64,000 bases of DNA from Bartonella sp. 220B (GTDB lineage Bacteria; Pseudomonadota; Alphaproteobacteria; Rhizobiales; Rhizobiaceae). The position numbers and the translations under genes were made by a program. Where the stretch lies: contig NZ_JANHOI010000003.1 of NCBI RefSeq assembly GCF_026930205.1, positions 62,001-126,000 on the forward strand, read 5' to 3'. Positions within the stretch are counted from its first letter, which is position 1. Each line of letters opens with the position of its first letter. The notes beneath the pieces were generated by a model. It was given only the letters and a program-made list of their open reading frames with translations, searched no databases and had not been told where the DNA came from. Positions 1-9,693 of this stretch are shown in pieces.

Positions 1-644
1 CGATATGTAGAACAAATAAAAGAAAGAGTATTTGATTTTCAATGTTAATGTCTTGACAATGATATGATGTCGAATATTATTCCGGCTTATCTAGACTACA
101 CATCTCATATGTATAGACTTCTCTGGCATAACCAGGTGAGGTTACTACCTGATTATAAGCTACGGTGGCCAATTGATTTTCTATGGTTGCATTTGATCTT
201 TGTTATTTTTACCCTTCCTTTCAAGCTATTAGGGGAATTTTTCTATCAAACCCTTGAAAAAGCGATTTGAAGTCATCTCATAATGCAAAACCAAAACATA
301 GTGATAAACTTTTCTATTGTTTTCATAGACATAACGGTTCGCATGGTTGCACCTTTCAAGCACGGTAGCTTTTTTCTTGCACGATGGAAACTTTCATATA
401 TCAGACAACATCATTAATTTATAATAGATAACTCAATGTCTTATCTAAAAAGTGCAAAGAAATAGCTATTAATGTAAACAGATAAATTAAAAAACAAAAA
501 CCACGCACAAATAAATTCAAACATAATTGGACACACAACTTATAATATTTTTTGAGAGAAACAAATAATCTTCCCATTTCTTTAAACAAAGAATGAACAT
601 CATAAAATGAGCTCTAAGAATAATAGGAATCTTCATAAAGAAGA
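1..644. other. Window-start region without a confident gene
   Basis: No gene can be assigned with confidence here. The first 48 bases on the plus strand read as an open frame ending in TAA and could be the tail of a gene lying outside the window. A 68-codon frame follows at 64-270 (plus); it has a hydrophobic stretch near its C-terminus but no clear ribosome binding site and no family I recognise, so it may be chance or a relic. No ilvH-like gene (acetolactate synthase small subunit) is visible, although that is the usual downstream partner of ilvI. Confidence 0.4.
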
Positions 645-692
645 GACAGAGATGAAGACTCCAAAAACTTCATCTCTGTCTTTTCTTTATTT
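645..692. terminator. Strong bidirectional hairpin terminator downstream of ilvI
   Basis: A perfect 13-bp inverted repeat, GACAGAGATGAAG at 645-657 and CTTCATCTCTGTC at 668-680, encloses a 10-nt loop. On the plus strand it is followed by a T-rich tract (681-692). On the minus strand, the direction of ilvI, the trailing sequence is a less regular TCTTCTTTA. It most likely ends the ilvI transcript and could also stop plus-strand transcription coming from before the window. Confidence 0.75.
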
Positions 693-708
693 GATTAACA
701 TATTCATT

Positions 709-2502
709 TTATACAAGAATATGACCATCAGCAGAAATAGCATTTGCAATTGCTTCATCATTAGCCTCATCAGGCAACAACATATCATTATGGGCACATC
801 CCGATGGGATCATGGGAAAACAATTTTCTAAATGATAAACACGACAATCGAAGAGAACTGGCTTATCACAAGCAATCATTTGCTGAATTTTATCATCAAG
901 TTCATCTGGTTTTGAACAACGAATACCAACAGCTCCATAAGATTGGGCTAATTTTACAAAGTCAGGCATAGATTCTGTATAAGAGTGAGAAAGACGATTA
1001 CCATGCAACAATTGCTGCCATTGGCGAACCATACCCATATATTGATTATTTAAAATAAAAATTTTCACCGGGGTATTATGCTGCATTGCTGTTGCAAGCT
1101 CTTGAATATTCATCTGAATTGAAGCATCACCGGAAATACATATGACAAGTGCATCAGGATGTGCAATTTGAACACCAATAGCAGCAGGAAGACCATACCC
1201 CATCGTTCCAAGACCACCAGAAGTCATCCAATGTTTTGGTTCATCAAAGCGATAATACTGAGCTGCCCACATCTGATGTTGTCCAACATCCGTTGTGATG
1301 TAAGCATTTGCATCTTTGCTAAATGCATAAAGCCGTTGAAGAGCATATTGTGGCATAATAGCATCTTTTCTCTCAGTATATGCCAATGAATTACGTGCTC
1401 TCCAGCCATTAATTTGTGCCCACCATTGATCACGGCTTTCGCTTTTAAATATTGGTTTGTGCATATGCAAACGCCGATTGATCTCTTCTAAAATATGCGC
1501 CACATCGCCTATAAGTGGAACTTCTACTTTTACGATCTTATTGATAGAAGAAGGATCAATATCAATATGGATAATGCGCGCATGAGGTGCAAACGCATCA
1601 AGTCGTCCAGTGATACGATCATCAAACCGTGCCCCAATCGCTAACATAACATCACAATCATGCATGGCCATATTAGCTTCATACGTTCCATGCATTCCAA
1701 GCATTCCAAGCCAATTTTTACCAGAAGCAGGATAAGCCCCAAGTCCCATGAGTGTTGAAGTGATTGGAAAATCTCCTAGTTGGACCAATTCACGCAAAAG
1801 CTGTACAGCTTTAGTCCCCGATGAAATAACACCACCACCAGTATAAATAACAGGGCGTTTTGCTCCTACTAAAAGAGAAACAGCATTTTCGATAGCCTCC
1901 CCTTTCAACTGTAAATAAGAATGCATAACTGTCGCAACTTGAGGCGCTCTATAAAGACCTGAAGCGAATTGAACATCCTTAGGAATATCAATCAAAACCG
2001 GTCCAGGACGCCCTGATTGAGCAAGAGAAAAAGCTTCATGAATAATAGCCGCAAGATCATTAATGTTTTTAACCAACCAATTATGCTTCGTACAGGGTTT
2101 TGTAATTCCAACCGTATCAGCTTCTTGAAAGCCATTTGTTCCAATGATTGTTGTCGCTACCTGACCTGAAAAACAAACAAGTGGAATGGAATCCATGAGG
2201 GCATCTTGTAAAGGTGTCACAGCATTTGTTGCACCTGGTCCAGAAGTTACAAGCATAACGCCAACCTTCCCAGTACTGCGTGCATAACCTTCAGCAGCAT
2301 GACCTGCTGCTTGTTCATGACGGACCAGAATATGCCGAACTTTATCTTGTTGGTAAAGAACATCAAAAATAGGAAGAACTGCGCCACCAGGATAACCAAA
2401 AAGATGTTTAACCCCATGATCAATAAGAGCTTGAACCACCATTTCAGCACCCGACATTATTTTTCCGTCCGCACTCTCTTGCATTCTTGGATGATTTGTC
2501 AT
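709..2502 (-). CDS. ilvI: Acetolactate synthase, large catalytic subunit
   Basis: Thiamine-diphosphate enzyme that joins two pyruvates to acetolactate, or pyruvate plus 2-oxobutyrate to acetohydroxybutyrate, the first common step of Val/Ile/Leu synthesis in the cytoplasm. The 597-aa product has the N-terminal pyrimidine-binding domain with the catalytic glutamate in [12 protein letters not shown] (Glu63), a central FAD-type domain, and the C-terminal ThDP/Mg motif starting GDAS near residue 458 and ending LNN near 486. The frame is open upstream to a GTG at 2592, but I chose the ATG at 2502: it sits just after a purine-rich GTGGGA, and homologs begin near there. The upstream extension is low-complexity and encodes two terminator-like hairpins. 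The small regulatory subunit gene is not seen in the 708 bases downstream. Confidence 0.95.
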   Translation of the reverse strand: MTNHPRMQESADGKIMSGAEMVVQALIDHGVKHLFGYPGGAVLPIFDVLYQQDKVRHILVRHEQAAGHAAEGYARSTGKVGVMLVTSGPGATNAVTPLQDALMDSIPLVCFSGQVATTIIGTNGFQEADTVGITKPCTKHNWLVKNINDLAAIIHEAFSLAQSGRPGPVLIDIPKDVQFASGLYRAPQVATVMHSYLQLKGEAIENAVSLLVGAKRPVIYTGGGVISSGTKAVQLLRELVQLGDFPITSTLMGLGAYPASGKNWLGMLGMHGTYEANMAMHDCDVMLAIGARFDDRITGRLDAFAPHARIIHIDIDPSSINKIVKVEVPLIGDVAHILEEINRRLHMHKPIFKSESRDQWWAQINGWRARNSLAYTERKDAIMPQYALQRLYAFSKDANAYITTDVGQHQMWAAQYYRFDEPKHWMTSGGLGTMGYGLPAAIGVQIAHPDALVICISGDASIQMNIQELATAMQHNTPVKIFILNNQYMGMVRQWQQLLHGNRLSHSYTESMPDFVKLAQSYGAVGIRCSKPDELDDKIQQMIACDKPVLFDCRVYHLENCFPMIPSGCAHNDMLLPDEANDEAIANAISADGHILV

Positions 2503-2532
2503 TTTTCCCACTCGCCTACTTGATAGTATAAT

Positions 2533-2583
2533 AAAAAAAAGCCCCCGAAGGAGCCCATAAAAAAAGACTCCAAAGGAGCCCAT
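2533..2583 (-). promoter_or_regulatory. Tandem terminator hairpins in the ilvI leader (putative attenuator)
   Basis: On the minus strand two imperfect copies of a 25-26 nt unit lie head to tail, each ATGGGCTCCTT followed by a complementary G-rich arm and 7-8 T. Copy 1 (2583-2559) folds GGCTCC/GGAGTC with a TTT loop. Copy 2 (2558-2533) folds around a TTCG tetraloop. The 3' arm of copy 1 (GGAGTC) can instead pair with the 5' arm of copy 2 (GGCTCC), so the folds can be mutually exclusive, as in attenuators. The last T-run ends about 30 nt before the ilvI ATG. A strong AAGGAGG (near 2620) precedes a tiny frame, ATG to TAA, of five codons (MFFCV), which lacks the expected run of Ile/Val/Leu codons. 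The element could instead simply terminate miaA transcription. A weak TTGACG/TAAGAA promoter with 17-bp spacing is possible at 2667-2695. Confidence 0.55.
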
Positions 2584-2771
2584 TACACACAAAAAAACAT
2601 ATATTGTATGACCCCCTCCTTATTCCTATGCACAAACCTATAAGAAAAACATTCCTTATAAGAAGATTCTTAATTCTATTAAGAGCATTCGTCAATAAAA
2701 AATTACACTTCCTAAAAGAAATCTATTTATAAGGATTTTTTAATGACTTTTCAAACCTCTAAACTCTTTTA

Positions 2772-3644
2772 TCAAGAAATCAGTCTCCATTCTTTATCAA
2801 ATTGATTACGAAACCATGTCATTTGCCTTTTTGCGTACCTCCTCGTTTGTGTTTTCACGATTTCAAGCGCATTCTCGAAACTTCTATACCCATCCAAATA
2901 AGCGATAAATTCAGCTATACCAATAGCTTTCATCGCTGGTAACAAAGGAGAAAGTTGAAGCCTTTTCATGGCAGAAACCTCTTCTAAAGCACCTCTTTCA
3001 ATCATAGAATCCAACCGCTTATGAATACGTTCATAAAGCAATTCACGTGAAGGAATGAGAAGAATTTTTTCAGCACAATCTGACAAAATCAGAGGCAGCG
3101 TTTTTTGCTTTTGCCACCAACTTAGTTTCTTACCTGTTGCTTCATAAACTTCTAAGGCACGAACAATACGTTGACCATCTTGCGAAGAAATTTTCTCCGC
3201 AAGAACAGCATCAACTTGCAATAACTGGTGATAAAGACTTTCAGTTCCCTCTTGATCAAGTCGCAAACGCCATTTTTGCCGCAAACCCTGCGGAATAGAA
3301 GGAATTTCTGCAATTCCTTCTAAAAGAGCACGAAAATAAAGCCCCGTTCCACCAACAAAAATAAGTGACCTTGATGGAAATGTTATCAATAATTTTTTAA
3401 CATCGTCCAACCATTGCCCTACTGAATAATTCACAGTAGGACTTACATAACCATAGAGATAATGTGGAACAAGTGTAGCATCAGTTTCTGTAGGACGTGC
3501 CGTTAAAATATTTAAAACATCATAAACTTGCATGGAATCCGTATTAATGATGAAGGCATTTTTTTCTTGCGCCATCTGTAAGGCAAGCGCTGACTTTCCA
3601 CTTGCAGTTGGTCCCGCTATTAATATAATCGTTCTCTGTTTCAT
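2772..3644 (-). CDS. miaA: tRNA dimethylallyltransferase
   Basis: Transfers a dimethylallyl group to the N6 of A37 in tRNAs that read codons starting with U. The product is 290 aa, close to the usual length. The P-loop GPTASGKS lies at residues 11-18. The early NTDSMQVYD segment, the GGTGLYFRAL segment and the C-terminal TRRYAKRQMTWFRNQ segment are all typical of MiaA. The start was set at the ATG at 3644; the TTG at 3647 directly before it is the only nearby alternative. It is followed by ilvI after 269 bp on the same strand. Confidence 0.93.
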   Translation of the reverse strand: MKQRTIILIAGPTASGKSALALQMAQEKNAFIINTDSMQVYDVLNILTARPTETDATLVPHYLYGYVSPTVNYSVGQWLDDVKKLLITFPSRSLIFVGGTGLYFRALLEGIAEIPSIPQGLRQKWRLRLDQEGTESLYHQLLQVDAVLAEKISSQDGQRIVRALEVYEATGKKLSWWQKQKTLPLILSDCAEKILLIPSRELLYERIHKRLDSMIERGALEEVSAMKRLQLSPLLPAMKAIGIAEFIAYLDGYRSFENALEIVKTQTRRYAKRQMTWFRNQFDKEWRLIS

Positions 3645-4290
3645 CAATGGAAATCTCTACTTCCATAAATCAACAGTTTCTTGCAACAGGCATAATCAAC
3701 CACGTATAACTTGTATTTCATCTTCATTGTCATAAAGTGAACTCTTTAAACAAAAATACAAGCAGAACTTTTATAACGAACACAATGAAAATACTATGAT
3801 AGTTCTGCTTCCTTGAAAAAAATGAATCCAAGAATAATACAAAAAAATCTCAAGGAATTTCTTCCTGCTATCATCATTCAAGAACAAAATACAGCCATAA
3901 AAATTCTTCTAAGGAACTATTATAAACCAAGATACTTTTTGCAACCCTAATATATAAATAACACTTAGCTTAATGTACACAAGAAAACAGCTTTATGTTT
4001 TATAAAAATGGATAATGCTTTGATTTACAATAAGCACTTCGTAAATTATTTTCTTCAAGCTCTCATTTACAGCTATTGCCTTTCCTTCTATCAACCACAA
4101 AGCAAAGCACAGTCATGCTCCTAAATGACTCCTTCTCCTACTCATCTTTCTGGCTAATTGCTTTTTTGAAAATTAAAGAAGTCGCCTCTATCATAGCTTT
4201 AATGGCAATAACAAAAACGCAAAGAATGAGACACAGCCTTTAAAACACCAATCTCTCAAACACTAGTCCCCCAATATTAGTCCCCAAACA
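3645..4290. other. Gene-free gap between miaA and degP
   Basis: About 650 bases with no convincing coding frame on either strand. The only uninterrupted frames are short and lack ribosome binding sites. In related Rhizobiales I recall a phosphoserine phosphatase gene (serB) between miaA and degP. I looked for its conserved Asp-rich motifs and found none, so if it was here it has been lost. Confidence 0.5.
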
Positions 4291-5808
4291 TTAATCTATT
4301 GGGATTGTTACAACCCGTAACTCTCCATCTGGACGTGCAATAATGAACAGAGCATTTTTACGCCCTGCCTCACGTAATTTATGAAGACGTTTTTTTACCT
4401 CATCAATCGTTGTGATAGAACTCTGATTGATATCAACGATGACTTCACCAATGCGAATACGCTTTTTATCTGCTGCGCTATTTTGTACAACAGATGTCAC
4501 CACCACCCCCCGAAGTTTATCTGTAATTGAATATTGATGACGCAAATCTTCTGTAAGCTCAGATAATGTCATTCCCATAAAGTGCATTGTCATACTTTTT
4601 GAGACATCATTGTCCTTTTCATCATCAGATTCTTCTGCTGTATTTTCATTCGCATCTGTTTCAATCAAACGACCAAGCTTAACTTGTACTATTTCTTCTT
4701 GTCCATTTCGCAAAATAGTAACATCCACCACTTTCCCTTCCGAACTTTCCGCTACTAAACGCGGCAAATCACGCGCATGCTTAATTTTTGCCTTCCCAAA
4801 ATAAAGAATGATATCCCCAGTCTGCAGCTGACTATTATCGACATCAGAATCTTCTATTTTACCAGCAACCAACGCTCCTACAGCGCTTTCTAATTTCAAA
4901 CTTTTTGCAATATCTTCTGTTACGGGTTGAATACGAAGTGCCAACCAGCCACGCCTTATTTCTCCAAAATCACGCAACTGATTAATAACAGAAAGAGCCA
5001 TATCTGATGGTATAGCAAAACCAATACCAATAGACCCACCGGAAGGGGAAATAATTGCTGTATTAATTCCAATCACCTCACCATTTCTATCAAATAACGG
5101 ACCTCCAGAATTGCCTCGATTAATCGCCGCATCTGTCTGAATAAAATTATCATAAGGACCCGCATTAAGATCACGATTACGTGCAGAAATAATACCAACC
5201 GTTACACTTCCACCAAAACCATAGGGATTGCCGATCGCCATAACCCAATCACCAATGCGCGCCTTTTCTGAATCACCAAAACGTACAGCTTTTAATTTTT
5301 TGCTTCCTGCATTGACTTGAAGCAATGCCAAATCCGTCTTGCTATCCTTTCCAAGCAATTTTGCTTTTAGTTTTGTACCATCCGTAAAATTAACTTCAAT
5401 ATCATCGGCATCAACAATAACGTGGTAATTTGTAACGATAAGCCCCCTTTGCGCATCAATCACAAAACCAGATCCCAAAGAACGTACCTTTTGAAACTGA
5501 CTTCCTTTTTGACCATCTTTAGGAGTAAAAAAATCACTAAAATATTCTTGCAACAATGAATCTTTTGGTATAACCGGGACAGAAGTATTTTCGTCTTGTT
5601 CCGTACCATCAACGGTCTGTGCTATGGAAATATTTACAACTGTCTCTAAAAGCTCCGCAGCCAAATCAGGAACAGAAGGCAGTGTATTTTTTGTTTCTTC
5701 TCCCCAAGACAAACTGATTGATCCTGATAAAAATAAAACCACACAGATAACAACTTTTGCGACAAAGAATTTCAAAGATGTACCCCCACCTACGACATTT
5801 TTAACCAT
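4291..5808 (-). CDS. degP: Periplasmic serine endoprotease/chaperone of the Do (HtrA) family
   Basis: Degrades or holds misfolded envelope proteins in the periplasm. The 505-aa precursor begins with a hydrophobic signal segment (about residues 12-35). The trypsin-like domain carries the triad His129 (TNYHV), Asp159 (KTDLALL) and Ser234 (GNSGGP). Two PDZ domains follow (about 285-375 and 410-500). The ATG at 5808 is preceded by AAAGG. It lies 168 bp downstream of hflC on the same strand, so hflK-hflC-degP could form a membrane/periplasm quality-control unit. An acidic low-complexity stretch (about residues 398-412) separates the two PDZ domains. Confidence 0.95.
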   Translation of the reverse strand: MVKNVVGGGTSLKFFVAKVVICVVLFLSGSISLSWGEETKNTLPSVPDLAAELLETVVNISIAQTVDGTEQDENTSVPVIPKDSLLQEYFSDFFTPKDGQKGSQFQKVRSLGSGFVIDAQRGLIVTNYHVIVDADDIEVNFTDGTKLKAKLLGKDSKTDLALLQVNAGSKKLKAVRFGDSEKARIGDWVMAIGNPYGFGGSVTVGIISARNRDLNAGPYDNFIQTDAAINRGNSGGPLFDRNGEVIGINTAIISPSGGSIGIGFAIPSDMALSVINQLRDFGEIRRGWLALRIQPVTEDIAKSLKLESAVGALVAGKIEDSDVDNSQLQTGDIILYFGKAKIKHARDLPRLVAESSEGKVVDVTILRNGQEEIVQVKLGRLIETDANENTAEESDDEKDNDVSKSMTMHFMGMTLSELTEDLRHQYSITDKLRGVVVTSVVQNSAADKKRIRIGEVIVDINQSSITTIDEVKKRLHKLREAGRKNALFIIARPDGELRVVTIPID

Positions 5809-5976
5809 GACATGCCTTTAATAAAATGCTGCAAAAACCTGACTAAATTTATCTATTACAAAATGAGTATAGCTTAACACTTTACCATCTTTATCACAAA
5901 AGAAAGCAACTACAGAACACACTCATCATGTAAAAAAAAACTTACAAAAAATTGTGTTCACAGTGCATTTTTATAT

Positions 5977-6924
5977 CTACTCTTCCCCAAGTTTTGAATC
6001 AGATTTACTGGTCCCTTTACTGGCCTCGGTATTCATTGTTGATGGAAATTTTTTCTTTTCCAGCTGCGGATTGCGAAAATAGAAAAAGAAATCTTCGTTT
6101 GGTGAAATCACCATCGGAATAAATTCCAAATTCTTATATTGCTCCATTGCTAACCAAAAGTCATAGAAAGATGGATTAACCTTCCTCGCATTCAATAAAA
6201 GGCGAATACTTTCAGCCTGACCTTCACCGCGAGTAATTTCCGCATCACGTTTTGCAGCTGCTACGATCTCTTCATATTCACGATTGGCTTCTGCCACGAT
6301 ACGATCTCGTTCTTGCTGACCACGAGCACGAATATTTTCCGCTACAGCTTCACGTTCGGCTGCCATTTGCCGATAGACATCTTCTGAAACAGCGTCGGTT
6401 AAATCCGTTTTGCGAATACGCACATCAACAATAGTAATCCCCAACGAACCTGCATCGACAGAAAACTGCCGCTGCACTTCCGCCATCATTGCCCCCCGTT
6501 CATCTGATAAAGCTGCTCTAAATTCCCGCTTACCATAAACGGCCCGCAAAGCATCAATAAAACGCGGTGCAAGATTTTCACGCGCAGCAACTTGTGGACG
6601 CCCCGAAGCAATACGCTGTAAAAACAACTTAGGATCCGTAATACGATAAATAAAAAACGCATCCACTTCATAATAAGCCCCCCCCCTCACCTGTACAGAT
6701 TGTGTAGGAACATCGTAACGTAACAACCGATTATCAACCACAACCATCTTATCTACAAAGGGCACTTTCAAATAGATTCCAGGGTTAGACTCTACCTTTA
6801 CAATTTGCCCAAAACGCTTAATTGCTATTTGTTGGCGAGGATAGACAATAAAAACAGACATCCATAGAATCATCAAAAGAAAAACGATAGTACTAAAAAT
6901 AAACAAGAAACGAGATTGCTGCAT
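5977..6924 (-). CDS. hflC: HflC, SPFH-domain regulator of the FtsH protease
   Basis: Partner of HflK in the inner-membrane complex that surrounds and restrains the FtsH protease. The 315-aa product has one N-terminal transmembrane segment (about residues 8-26), then an SPFH/band-7 domain starting around YPRQQIAIKRFGQ, and a charged helical region rich in Glu/Arg/Ala (about 185-245). It starts 2 nt after the hflK stop (TAA-TT-ATG), so the two are certainly co-transcribed. The C-terminal tail is Ser/Lys rich. Confidence 0.94.
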   Translation of the reverse strand: MQQSRFLFIFSTIVFLLMILWMSVFIVYPRQQIAIKRFGQIVKVESNPGIYLKVPFVDKMVVVDNRLLRYDVPTQSVQVRGGAYYEVDAFFIYRITDPKLFLQRIASGRPQVAARENLAPRFIDALRAVYGKREFRAALSDERGAMMAEVQRQFSVDAGSLGITIVDVRIRKTDLTDAVSEDVYRQMAAEREAVAENIRARGQQERDRIVAEANREYEEIVAAAKRDAEITRGEGQAESIRLLLNARKVNPSFYDFWLAMEQYKNLEFIPMVISPNEDFFFYFRNPQLEKKKFPSTMNTEASKGTSKSDSKLGEE

Positions 6925-6926
6925 AA

Positions 6927-8072
6927 TTAGCGTCCTTCCAAAAGGCGAGAATCCAAAAGTGACGTAGAACGCAATGAAGTTTTTTTCGCGTTTTCTGATG
7001 AATGACTACGCAACAATTCATTCAAAGGCAAATAAGGCACCACTGGAGAATTTATTCTATCAAGAACCAATTTATTTGGTGAAGCAAGAATACGTCCCAT
7101 TGTCTCCATATAAAGACGATAACGCGTAGCCTCTGGTGAAATTTCAGCCTCCCGAACGATAGCTTGAAAACGCTCCGCACGCCCTCTTGCCTCTTCAACC
7201 ATTTGTGCCCTTTCACCCTTTGCAATTTCCCGTGTGCGTGAAGCTTCACCATTTGCTAAACCGATTTTTGTAAAACGCACACGATTTCCCTCTTCAATCA
7301 TTCGTCCACGTTCTTGCTCTGCCTGCTGAACAGAATTAAACGCCGCCGCAACCTTGGTAGGAGGGGCAGCCTCACTGATCGATACACGACTTATTTCAAC
7401 ACCGAGTTGATATTTATCCACGGTCAACTGGATAATTTTTCTTACATCATCAGCAACTTCTTCTTTTTTATCACGCAACACATCATCAACAGGTCTTGAA
7501 CCAATAACTTCACGCATCGCACTCTCAGCAACCTGACGAACGGTCCCTTCTTGATCATTCACATTGAATAGAAACTGACTAGGATGTGAAATCCGATAAT
7601 AAACAGAAAAATTAACATTCACAATATTCTGATCACTTGAAAGCATCAAACCTTCACTCTGTTGCGCCTGACCAGGCTGACCACCAATCGCAATTGTCTT
7701 TTCCGTTAAAGGCACTTTCATATAAGTCTCAATTGGCCAAAAGTGAAAATGCAGACCATCACCGATAATTCCGGCTTTAGGAACACCAAAACGCAATTCT
7801 ACGGCTTGCTCATTTTGCTGAACAATATAAAGTGACTTATACAACAAAACAAATATGGCGAGCAAAAACAAAAGCCCCCAAAGACCACTCCCACCAAATT
7901 GTTTAAGTTGATCCTGCCCTTTACGCAAAATATCATCAAGATGGGGACCATTGTCACCACCGTTATTACTACCAGAACCAAAAAAATTCTTCGTGGATGT
8001 TTTTTTGTCTCCACTAGGCTTATTGTGATTGCCACTCCAAGGGCCGCCACCATTTTGATTTGTCCAGGGCAT
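6927..8072 (-). CDS. hflK: HflK, SPFH-domain regulator of the FtsH protease
   Basis: Forms the HflKC ring with HflC around FtsH. The 381-aa protein has the Gly/Asn-rich cytoplasmic N-terminus typical of HflK (residues 1-60), a transmembrane segment at about 63-80, the band-7 domain beginning at YIVQQNEQAVELRFG, and a long Ala/Glu/Arg helical part. The start is the ATG at 8072, with GAGG five bases upstream; an upstream in-frame start at 8111 lacks such a site and would add 13 residues unlike the family. It lies 96 bp downstream of folA. Confidence 0.94.
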   Translation of the reverse strand: MPWTNQNGGGPWSGNHNKPSGDKKTSTKNFFGSGSNNGGDNGPHLDDILRKGQDQLKQFGGSGLWGLLFLLAIFVLLYKSLYIVQQNEQAVELRFGVPKAGIIGDGLHFHFWPIETYMKVPLTEKTIAIGGQPGQAQQSEGLMLSSDQNIVNVNFSVYYRISHPSQFLFNVNDQEGTVRQVAESAMREVIGSRPVDDVLRDKKEEVADDVRKIIQLTVDKYQLGVEISRVSISEAAPPTKVAAAFNSVQQAEQERGRMIEEGNRVRFTKIGLANGEASRTREIAKGERAQMVEEARGRAERFQAIVREAEISPEATRYRLYMETMGRILASPNKLVLDRINSPVVPYLPLNELLRSHSSENAKKTSLRSTSLLDSRLLEGR

Positions 8073-8168
8073 TTTTACCTCTTTTACTGAATACCATTCA
8101 TCAAATACCAACCATTCATTTAAGTCTCATAAGATGGCTCTTATCTGATTCTATTTCCATACAAATAA

Positions 8169-8678
8169 TTATTTTCGTTCATAAACCACAAAACGTGTTG
8201 GATGATTGTCTTTATCTCCTTCTGAGATGTATTGCGTTTGCACAATAGTCCATTTTTCTTTGTCAAAAACAGGAAAAAAACTATCACCTTCAATAGAAGT
8301 TAAGACTTCTGTAAGGAATATTTTATCAGCAATATGTAATCCCTGTTGAAAGATTTCACCACCACCAATAATAAAAAACGCATCTGCACCATTTTGCGAA
8401 GCTTCTCTTTTTGCAACAGAACAAGCCTCAGATAAAGAGTGCGTCGTAATAGCCCCTTCAGCGATAAAGTTATGATTGCGCGTAATGACAATATTTACGC
8501 GTCCTGGCAAAGGTTTCCCAAGAGAGTCCCAAGTTTTTCGCCCCATAATAATGGGTTTACCAAAAGTCAAAGCTTTAAAGCGTTGCAAATCTGTTGATAA
8601 ATGCCAAGGCATTGCACCTTCACGACCAATAACACCATTTTCCGCAACAGCTGCAATTAAACAAATTGGTAAAGTCAT
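8169..8678 (-). CDS. folA: Dihydrofolate reductase
   Basis: Reduces dihydrofolate to tetrahydrofolate with NADPH. The 169-aa product has the family landmarks [20 protein letters not shown] at the N-terminus (substrate/NADPH site), the GRKTWDSLG segment (about residues 45-53) and the GGGEIFQQ segment. The trimethoprim target family is recognisable at once. Its ATG overlaps the thyA stop codon (ATGA), so folA is translationally coupled to thyA, which produces the dihydrofolate it recycles. Confidence 0.95.
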   Translation of the reverse strand: MTLPICLIAAVAENGVIGREGAMPWHLSTDLQRFKALTFGKPIIMGRKTWDSLGKPLPGRVNIVITRNHNFIAEGAITTHSLSEACSVAKREASQNGADAFFIIGGGEIFQQGLHIADKIFLTEVLTSIEGDSFFPVFDKEKWTIVQTQYISEGDKDNHPTRFVVYERK

Positions 8679-9469
8679 ACTGCTACCGGTGCCTTGATAT
8701 GTGGTTGTGCTTCATAATTAAGCAATTCAAAATCCTCAAATTTAAAAGAAAAAAGATCTGTTACCGCTGGATTGATACGCATAGACGGTAAAGTATTGGG
8801 TATCCGAGACAACTGATATCGAGCCTGTTCAAAATGATTAGAATAAAGGTGCGCATCCCCAAGAGTATGGATAAAATCACCTATTTTAAGCCCACATACT
8901 TGTGCTATCATCATTGTTAACAACGCATAAGAAGCAATATTGAATGGGAGACCTAAGAAAATATCCGCTGAACGTTGATAAAGTTGGCAAGATAATTTAC
9001 CATTAACAACGTAAAATTGAAAAAGACAATGACATGGCGGAAGGGCCATTTCCTCTATCAATGCCGGGTTCCATGCTGACACAATTAAACGACGAGAATC
9101 AGGTGTTTCCTTAATCATAGTCAAAAGATTACTGATCTGATCAATATGTCGTCCATCAGGCGTTGGCCAAGAGCGCCACTGATAACCATAAACAGGACCA
9201 AGATTCCCTTTTTCATCTGCCCATTCATCCCAAATTGATACACCATGTTCCTTCAACCATGCGATATTTGTTTCACCTTTGAGAAACCATAAAAGCTCAT
9301 AAATGATTGAACGCAAATGCAACTTTTTCGTTGTCAACAATGGAAATCCAACCTGTAAATTAAATCGCATCTGATAACCAAAGACCGACCGCGTCCCAAC
9401 ACCGGTTCGATCAGTACGATCAACGCCCTGCTCTAAAACATGAGATAGAAGATCAAGATAGGTTTTCAT
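8675..9469 (-). CDS. thyA: Thymidylate synthase
   Basis: Methylates dUMP to dTMP using methylene-tetrahydrofolate, giving dihydrofolate. The product has 264 aa, the same length as E. coli ThyA. The nucleophile is Cys146 in LPPCHC, with the dUMP-binding [10 protein letters not shown] just before it and the conserved [18 protein letters not shown] after. It overlaps folA by 4 nt, forming the thyA-folA pair that leads the minus-strand group thyA-folA-hflK-hflC-degP. Transcription starts in the 224-bp divergent region shared with the first kgtP copy. Confidence 0.96.
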   Translation of the reverse strand: MKTYLDLLSHVLEQGVDRTDRTGVGTRSVFGYQMRFNLQVGFPLLTTKKLHLRSIIYELLWFLKGETNIAWLKEHGVSIWDEWADEKGNLGPVYGYQWRSWPTPDGRHIDQISNLLTMIKETPDSRRLIVSAWNPALIEEMALPPCHCLFQFYVVNGKLSCQLYQRSADIFLGLPFNIASYALLTMMIAQVCGLKIGDFIHTLGDAHLYSNHFEQARYQLSRIPNTLPSMRINPAVTDLFSFKFEDFELLNYEAQPHIKAPVAV

Positions 9470-9602
9470 ACAAACATTATGGACGATTCTGTCGATTATA
9501 GAAAATGGAAATTGTAGAATTCATAAAAATACCATTTAAATCTCTTTAAATTCCTCTTTCAAAATATTTTACACAAGAAATTCCTATGTTTCGATTAAAT
9601 TT

Positions 9603-9645
9603 TTGACGCAAAAGATAAAATACTATAGACAACTCTTAAGAGAGT
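9603..9645 (+). promoter_or_regulatory. Putative promoter and dyad upstream of kgtP copy 1
   Basis: A TTGACG (9603-9608) is followed after 15 bases by TATAGA (9624-9629), a usable but short-spaced sigma-70 type promoter. Directly downstream is the inverted repeat ACTCT-TAAG-AGAGT (9632-9645), which lies where a repressor operator would sit. It is 48 bases before the kgtP start codon. Inference only; the upstream regions of the other two kgtP copies do not show the same dyad. Confidence 0.35.
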
Positions 9646-9693
9646 AAATAGCAGGGGGAATAAATAATATGAAGATAAAAAAGGGATAGGTTT

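Noticed and set aside
607-831. 74-codon plus-strand frame over the ilvI terminator
   Set aside because: It spans the terminator hairpin and the end of ilvI; no ribosome binding site or family.
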